DNA from: Crambe crambe
Lineage: Eukaryota; Porifera; Demospongiae; Poecilosclerida; Crambeidae
DNA length: 64,000 nucleotides
Assembly: GCA_963924555.1 (NCBI GenBank)
Contig: OZ004587.1
Location: 2,232,001 to 2,296,000, forward strand
Reading direction: 5' to 3'
Shown: piece by piece, positions 58,830-64,000 of the stretch
How positions within the stretch are numbered: position 1 is the first letter of the stretch
How the letters are laid out: each line of letters opens with the position of its first letter
Translations under genes and position numbers: made by a program
Notes under the pieces: model-generated
Database searches by the model: none
What the model was told of the DNA's origin: nothing
The model's input: the letters and a program-made list of their open reading frames with translations, nothing else

Positions 58830-60190
58830 CTACATCATAGACTATAGAGGTTCCAGAATGGACTGGAAATGATTAATTACATCCGCCTTGCGGTGTTCTG
58901 TATATTTATGGTAATACTTACCGGATATTGTATTCTGGGCCGGCTGTTTCCATCAATTAATTAACTGTCTAGTGAATTTCTACAACCAAATATGTACCCA
59001 AAATGGATAAAAACAATACCATGCAACACTGCAAACTTTATATGAACTGCTTATATTACAGTATGAGCTGGATTGGTTAAACTTGGTCCTAGAAAATTAC
59101 ACAAACAGGTATACTATTTGACAAAGAAAGGTGTAGTAGTTAGTAACAATGTAGTAGAAAGTTGATATGTATCTTTTAAAACAATTTACTAACATGTACT
59201 TCAAGTACTCAACCACATTAACTATGGATGATAGAACTACTTCAGGAGATAAAATTACACAAAGTATTTATATGCAATTTTAACTGCTAGAGCACACTTT
59301 AACTCGAGTTTTGCTATGACAATAATCCCAAGGTCTTGGCATCTTGTAGTATAGTCTCCCTGGCAGAGTTCAGCCTCTTCATAGCCACTTATAAGCTTGT
59401 ACAGTATAACCACTAAAGTGATCTTTCCTGTTCATGGAGATACAGCTGCAGCGCAATAGGCACAACACTTGTTAATATTAATTTAATAGGCGTTTCCAGT
59501 CCATGTTGGAACCTATATAGTCTATGGCTACATAGCTAATATCTTTTGCTCATAGAAGTAGCTTTTTAATAGCCCTGCTGCAAATTAAAGATCTGGTTCA
59601 AGCCGATGCTGGAGAAAACAGGCTCCAAACAGCTGCTAGATTAATTTCCCACTGTCCTCCAAGATGACAAGAGACCATGCTATATGATTGCAACTAGTGG
59701 GTTTAGCTAGCTATAATAATTAATATAAATCATTAGCTAGCTACAATACATGTGAGGTTGATTACTGACTTGTATCGTGGCCATATTTCAATTTAATGCC
59801 CTACTGGGGAAAGAGGTCTGGCCTTTAAATCAAATTTATACACCATTTTGTTCCTGAGTTATACTTATTGAATCTTACATCTCATGTCAGGGGCTAAGTG
59901 ACAAAAACTAAAGTGGTCAGGTTGCATGGAGGAGAAAATATCGGGCTTGCGTGCGGAAATTTTTTGCCTGGCCACGCCCACTTTTGCCTAACCAACGTCC
60001 TTTTCGATAAACACTGAATTTAGCTACTAGGCTAGCAGTAATATTGTTGGTCAGAATAGATGAATGAAGATGGTACCACTTCATAATGATTGGGGGGACT
60101 CAGCACCCCTATCTCGAATCATCTTCCTACCCCCTGAATCTAGGAGAGTTTTTAAGGGATCGTCTCGCCTGTGCCATGGTGCTTCTCAGG
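58830..60190. other. Long stretch without recognised gene
   Basis: No coding frame is convincing. At about 59960-59995 CGGAAATTTTTTGCCTGGCC and CACGCCCACTTTTGCC match the subterminal region of the hAT-type elements (35735-35765), and CCCCTGAATCTAGGAG at about 60132 is a matching worn terminus. Confidence 0.4.
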
Positions 60191-60469
60191 TATGTTTTTA
60201 TTCTCCAAAGGGCACTGAAAGATCTTTCTGACTGAGGTACAGTTGGTTGCAGGCATAACCATAAGTAGTCGGAAAGTGCAACAAACCATATCCAAAAGTT
60301 CCCTTTGAGCTGGGCTTAAGCTCTGAATAATGGATTTCAGGATGGTTCTTCCTCTCTTTTTTTTTCTTTCTTAAGCTGGGATTCAAGGTCACTATGATTG
60401 ATATCAGCACCATAAAAGACATACAACACCAAGTTCACTGTCGTATTCTTTACCAGAACATGCTTTGAA

Positions 60470-60985
60470 AAGAAGTTATTCAAGATTTGTTGAACCCAGG
60501 TTGGTCAAATCTATCGTTATGCTCATTGCAGCAAGGTCAAAATATTTCTGTCTATATAAATCCTCTGGTAATTCAGCTTCATAAACATCACCAAGTATAT
60601 TTTCAGGCAATTTAAATGGTCGGTTTCTCCAGTGCTCACACATTTCTAGAAAGTTAGGTTTATTTACAAGTTTTCCAATGATATGAAGGACTTTCAAGGA
60701 ACTAATTTTGGCTTGCCGCCTACATTAGTACACCCTCACATTAGTGTGGGGATGTTTTGGGAATTCCACATAATCACGTTTTAGATTCTAAACTACTAAC
60801 TGTAGTAATAATGCAATTTTTTTATAATAGATTTTATAGCATTTTGGGCATACAACATAGTCTCTTCTGAAAACTGAAAATGCTTTCTTATTGTGTGTAG
60901 TGACTTTGGTAGCTGACTTGATAGCTGCTTCCATAATAATAACATTTTCAGATATTTTTGCGAAATAGAGTTCTAAGGAACCCAA
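60470..60985 (-). pseudogene. Transposase-like remnant with CEHWR motif
   Basis: 60788-60985 contains a Cys pair in FRRDYVVCPKCYKIYY. 60476-60697 contains NKPNFLEMCEHWRNRPFKLP then LGDVYEAELPEDLYRQKYF. In other invertebrate genomes I associate a zinc-finger region followed by CEHWR...DVYDG...W with CACTA/tnp2-like transposases. That is recollection and needs a search. The pieces are in different frames with stops between them. Confidence 0.4.
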
Positions 60986-61529
60986 TAAGTGCTACCATTG
61001 CTCTTTCAGTAGAATAGCTAGCTGAGAAAAGTTCAGAAAAAGGAAATCCCATACAAAATAGCAGCACTTGCATGTTTTTGGAATAATAAATTAGAAAAGT
61101 TGGAACTAGAATTTAGATACCCTGTGTGTCCTTAACAGTCTGCATAATGTTGCATAGAATTTAGATGTCAATAATTTGCAAGTAGTAGTGTCTTCAAGAG
61201 GATGGCTGTGTAGACTGCAGTATATGGAGTGTCAAAAAAAAGTGGAGTGAGACAGTAAAATTCTTCCATAAATGAGTGGGGTCTCCCAGACTTCGCTTAG
61301 AATAATTTAATGTTTTTGCTCTGTTCCAGATGCAACTTCTGGAAGTGCTGAGCACTGGAAGAGATTCTGATCGATCTTACAACCCTCAATTCATTTCACT
61401 GCACTCAATTCACTACACTCAATTCACTGCACTTAATTCACTGCATGCAAGTCAATTCACTGCACCATACTGCAGTCACTGCACTCCTCTTGCTCCACTT
61501 TTTTTTGACACTAATTCTGCTCCATACCA

Positions 61530-61905
61530 AACTATGAGCTAACTATTCCTACTTCATTCCTTTATATCTCATCTTGGCCTGTCATGGGAGTGAAGTAGGA
61601 ATAGTTAGCTCGTGGTTGGTAATATTGGTGATGGGTAAGGGGTTACTGACACTGAAGTTCACTCTCTTGTTGCTGAACTTTTTTGAACCACACACAGCCA
61701 TCCCTACTTTTCTATTTTTTCCTTTATATGAACTGCAGCCTTGTATAGAAACAATCCCTACATCTACAACTACCATTTGCTTGCTATTTAGGCAGTGGAT
61801 ATAAATGTAGGGATTGTTTCAATACAAGGCTGCAGTTCATATCAGCCCAGCCTAGATTTTAGAGCCATCCCGACGTACATAACTTTTTATATATTTTTTG
61901 CACTT
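61530..61905. repeat. P3 copy 3 joined to a P4-type palindrome
   Basis: 61530-61715 is P3 (GAGCTAACTATTCCTACTTC / GAAGTAGGAATAGTTAGCTC, then GCCATCCCTAC). 61725-61870 is a P4-like palindrome (GCAGCCTTGTAT...AACAATCCCTAC, inverted at 61807) ending GCCATCCCGAC and the TTTTTGCACTTACTTG cap. Confidence 0.65.
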
Positions 61906-62066
61906 ACTTGTACACATTATGATCACTGGTGACATAAATAGCAATATTATTGTAATAGGACAATAATCAACATAGATAAAAGCTAGTGTTTAAAAATTTA
62001 CTTGGGCTAATTACAAATACTGATAGCTACATGTTATGTTGCAGTATACAGTTATTATGTACGTAG

Positions 62067-62190
62067 CTACAACATTATCTCTTCATACACTACGTTAATG
62101 TCATCATTAAATTTATTTGGCATTACACCATAAGCTTGATTTTCAGTGAGGTTACGACTGGCAATGTTCGTTGGTGACTGTATTTTTCCC
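62067..62190 (-). CDS. Receptor cytoplasmic tail exon with terminal YEEI motif
   Basis: Acceptor CATATTACAG leads into a 124-nt exon that enters in phase 2 and ends at TAG (62067). It reads GKIQSPTNIASRNLTENQAY then GVMPNKFNDDINVVYEEIML. YEEI is the textbook preferred binding sequence of Src-family SH2 domains once phosphorylated. NQAYGVM offers a second tyrosine. Its entry phase fits the transmembrane exon immediately upstream (62286-62406). Inference: the signalling end of a receptor acting through tyrosine kinases. Confidence 0.75.
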
Positions 62191-62285
62191 CTGTAATATG
62201 TAGTATTGTGTATTAATAATTATGATGTGAGTCAATTACAATAATAGTTTGGTTCATTTATAGTAGCTAATTATGATGAACTTAC

Positions 62286-62406
62286 TTCGTTTTACAGCAA
62301 ATTACTGTCACGATTATACAAACACTTATCCCTACAAGGACCATGAGAATGAAAGGCACAGATACACCAATGATGATGATTGCCAAAGTTGTCTTGGTTG
62401 TGAAGA
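62286..62406 (-). CDS. Receptor transmembrane exon, paired with YEEI tail
   Basis: Acceptor TGTTATTGTAG and donor GTAAGTTC bound a 121-nt exon, phase 1 to 2, as in the homologous exon at 10493-10586. It reads FTTKTTLAIIIIGVSVPFIL then MVLVGISVCIIVTVICCKT: an extracellular stub, one long hydrophobic helix and a basic stop-transfer. The upstream ectodomain is not in the window. Confidence 0.75.
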
Positions 62407-62643
62407 CTACAATAACAAGAGAAATAGCAAATTTTTTACCATATAGCCCGTATACCTATGTGAATTTAAGGAATTCTCTTGATCCTTTTTAGCTAATATT
62501 CAAGCTTCCAGAAAAGTTCAGAAACAACTTCTATCTATAATAAGTATTGTGAAGGACACAACCAATCACTCAATGTCTTATTTATACAGGTAGAATGCTT
62601 CTCTTACAGGAAAACTTTTTAAAATCTATTCTACTAGCTTCAA

Positions 62644-62837
62644 CTATACTGCCCCGCAATTTGGAGATCTATGAACTCTATGAACTGTGCACTTTTTTTG
62701 GTAGGCACGGTAATAAAAACAGCTCAGTATGACGAATAGTAGTAACAATACACTCAAAGTTGGTGCCAAAATGTACCAGGTAATAGTTGTACCTGCATCA
62801 TTACTACTTGTTGTACCTGCATCAGTACTAATTGTAT
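62644..62837 (-). CDS. Alternative receptor terminal exon: transmembrane helix with short basic tail
   Basis: Acceptor TTTTTTATGCAG leads into a 194-nt exon entering in phase 1 and ending at TAG (62644). It has a small-residue stalk containing the repeat DAGTT (TISTDAGTTSSNDAGTT), a helix WYILAPTLSVLLLLFVILSC, then a 25-residue basic tail (YQKKCTVHRVHRSPNCGAV). Tyrosines near the membrane are few, and no SH2-type motif is present. It enters in the same phase as the transmembrane exon at 62286-62406, so the two are interchangeable for a common upstream ectodomain. Confidence 0.65.
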
Positions 62838-63125
62838 CTGCATAAAAAAGAAGAAAGAACACTCTGAAAATGAAAGTATGTATAAGGAATGCTCTCTGTA
62901 AACAGTAAGGTATAAACTGCATACCTATCTGTTTACAGGGAACATTCCTGTGGTAGTGTGATACTCTTATTTTTACAGTGAAGAAAGTACCTATAATGTT
63001 TCTGCTCTTACAGGCACTCTAGCGTCTCATCTCATTATTATTAGCCAAGCTAATAGCACTAGCTATAGAGTTAATTTAAAAAAATACCATGCATCTTCTA
63101 TTTCTCAGCCATTAGTCAGACACTA

Positions 63126-63339
63126 TCAGCCGCCATTCAATATGGCATTCCATACTGAGTTTGCAGTTTGTATTCTCAAGTAGTACTTTGATACTTCATC
63201 ATTACCTTCTTGAATACACCTTCTCTGTGTTTGAATATCTTCCAATGCATGTTTACTGTCTTCTGTTGTGTCATTTGGCATAGCCATGTAACCCTTTATA
63301 AACTGCAAAGGAAGACAGAGCGACCTGGAAGTCCATTGA
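63126..63339 (-). CDS. Receptor cytoplasmic tail exon with YMAM motif
   Basis: An acceptor ACATTGTCATACAG at 63340-63353 gives an exon entering in phase 2 (as does 62067-62190) and ending with a stop at 63126. It includes FIKGYMAMPNDTTEDSK, and SKYYLRIQTANSVW near its end. GYMAMPND aligns with AYGVMPNK of the YEEI tail, suggesting shared descent. YMAM has the Y-x-x-M form bound by PI3K SH2 domains. The matching transmembrane exon would lie further right, at or beyond the window end. Confidence 0.45.
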
Positions 63340-63964
63340 CTGTATGACAATGTTAATTTCAACATTAATTTTGATTTCTCCTGAACTCTCATAATTCTAC
63401 AGACTCAACTATTTGGTGAACAGCTGACACATGCTATGGCAGCAAAGAAGACAAGAAATTTGTGATGGTCATGCATGCATGCACACACTTTATTGAAACA
63501 AGTTTGTTTTTGATATACGTATACATGTAATTATAATGATGGACATCAATAGAGTCAATGCATGTCAATCAAATTATTATTTTGATGGACATACCTGTTA
63601 GGTAAGAACATACCTGTTAGTTAAGATCACCCAAAAGTTTTGCTATAGCTATAGCTATAGTCATTTTGACAGATCTCGGAACTGATTCTTAATCAGCCAT
63701 GTTTTTATGCACTGATATATTTTTTTTAATTAAGGAAGAAGTTGTTAAAATTTCATATAGAAGTCCTGATAACCATAAGTGGAGCACATTAACACCTGTA
63801 ATAAACATTATATCACTTCTGTTTGTAATTAAAATTTGATGCTGGCAGTTTTTGATCGAATAATTAGTGCATTTCACAAATAGCAAGTACATCAGTGTGC
63901 CAAGACCATTTTCTTCCCATAAAGTGTTAGCTAAGTTCAGTGAAGTGGAAAACATCACACTTAC

Positions 63965-64000
63965 GTAATCTTGACTTCAATATTGGTGACCATGCTTTTC
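63965..64000 (-). other. Possible exon end at window edge
   Basis: A consensus donor (GTAAGT) starts at 63964 on the minus strand, with an open frame up to the edge. Which exon of which receptor this is cannot be told from 36 bases. Confidence 0.2.

Noticed and set aside
63689-63958. Transmembrane exon for the YMAM tail
   Set aside because: The frame is not hydrophobic enough over 20 residues and has no bounded splice sites in the right phase.

Overview
This is eukaryotic, animal-type DNA. It is AT-rich and intron-bearing, with no operons, no ribosome binding sites and no tRNA or rRNA genes that I could find. The abundant AGCT runs, the Ig/FN3 receptor exons and the very dense crowd of short foldback elements suggest a demosponge, with Amphimedon queenslandica my best guess. 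That identification is inference from style, not from a database match.

Host genes. On the minus strand, six exons with consistent splice sites and phases form one receptor gene: signal peptide (31079-31163), Ig (25514-25852), Ig (12583-12933), FN3 plus Thr-rich stalk (11187-11561), transmembrane helix (10493-10586) and a small tail exon (10394-10429). Near the right edge (62067-63339, minus) three receptor C-terminal cassettes follow one another with no ectodomain between them. One ends in a YEEI tyrosine motif and another carries YMAM. On the plus strand (56777-57540) a run of near-identical 33-36 nt exon-like units, each with its own 47-59 nt intron-like spacer, encodes a proline-rich repeat.

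Mobile DNA fills the rest. From left to right: an LTR element with LTR, primer site and an open Gag-protease-integrase frame that has no reverse transcriptase (1-2116, minus); wrecked Ty3/gypsy pieces (2131-4215, plus); a pogo-like element carrying a HIRAN-like frame (14370-15880, with a short inverted copy at 40785-41225); a Tigger/pogo element with TIRs and TA duplication (27605-31015) inside intron 1 of the receptor; a hAT-type element with a 5-bp duplication (32884-35816) nested in an element with a 9-bp duplication (32630-36310); a TTAA-flanked element (42642-43564); a 2.2-kb insertion whose empty site is preserved in a paralogous copy (45363-47589); non-LTR 3' ends; an rve-integrase element with long TIRs and a 6-bp duplication (50749-53411); and a TIR element with two unknown coding exons (53891-55920).

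Across all of this runs one unexplained signature. The octamer GTAGGGAT and its complement occur dozens of times, always in fixed positions of several otherwise different elements: at the heads of hairpin-led elements and at both boundaries of palindrome arms. The palindromes share a common outer cap but differ in their inner arms, as if one recognition system mobilises or builds many foldback bodies. This, the receptor tail cassettes and the exon-intron tandem array are the three things most worth following up.
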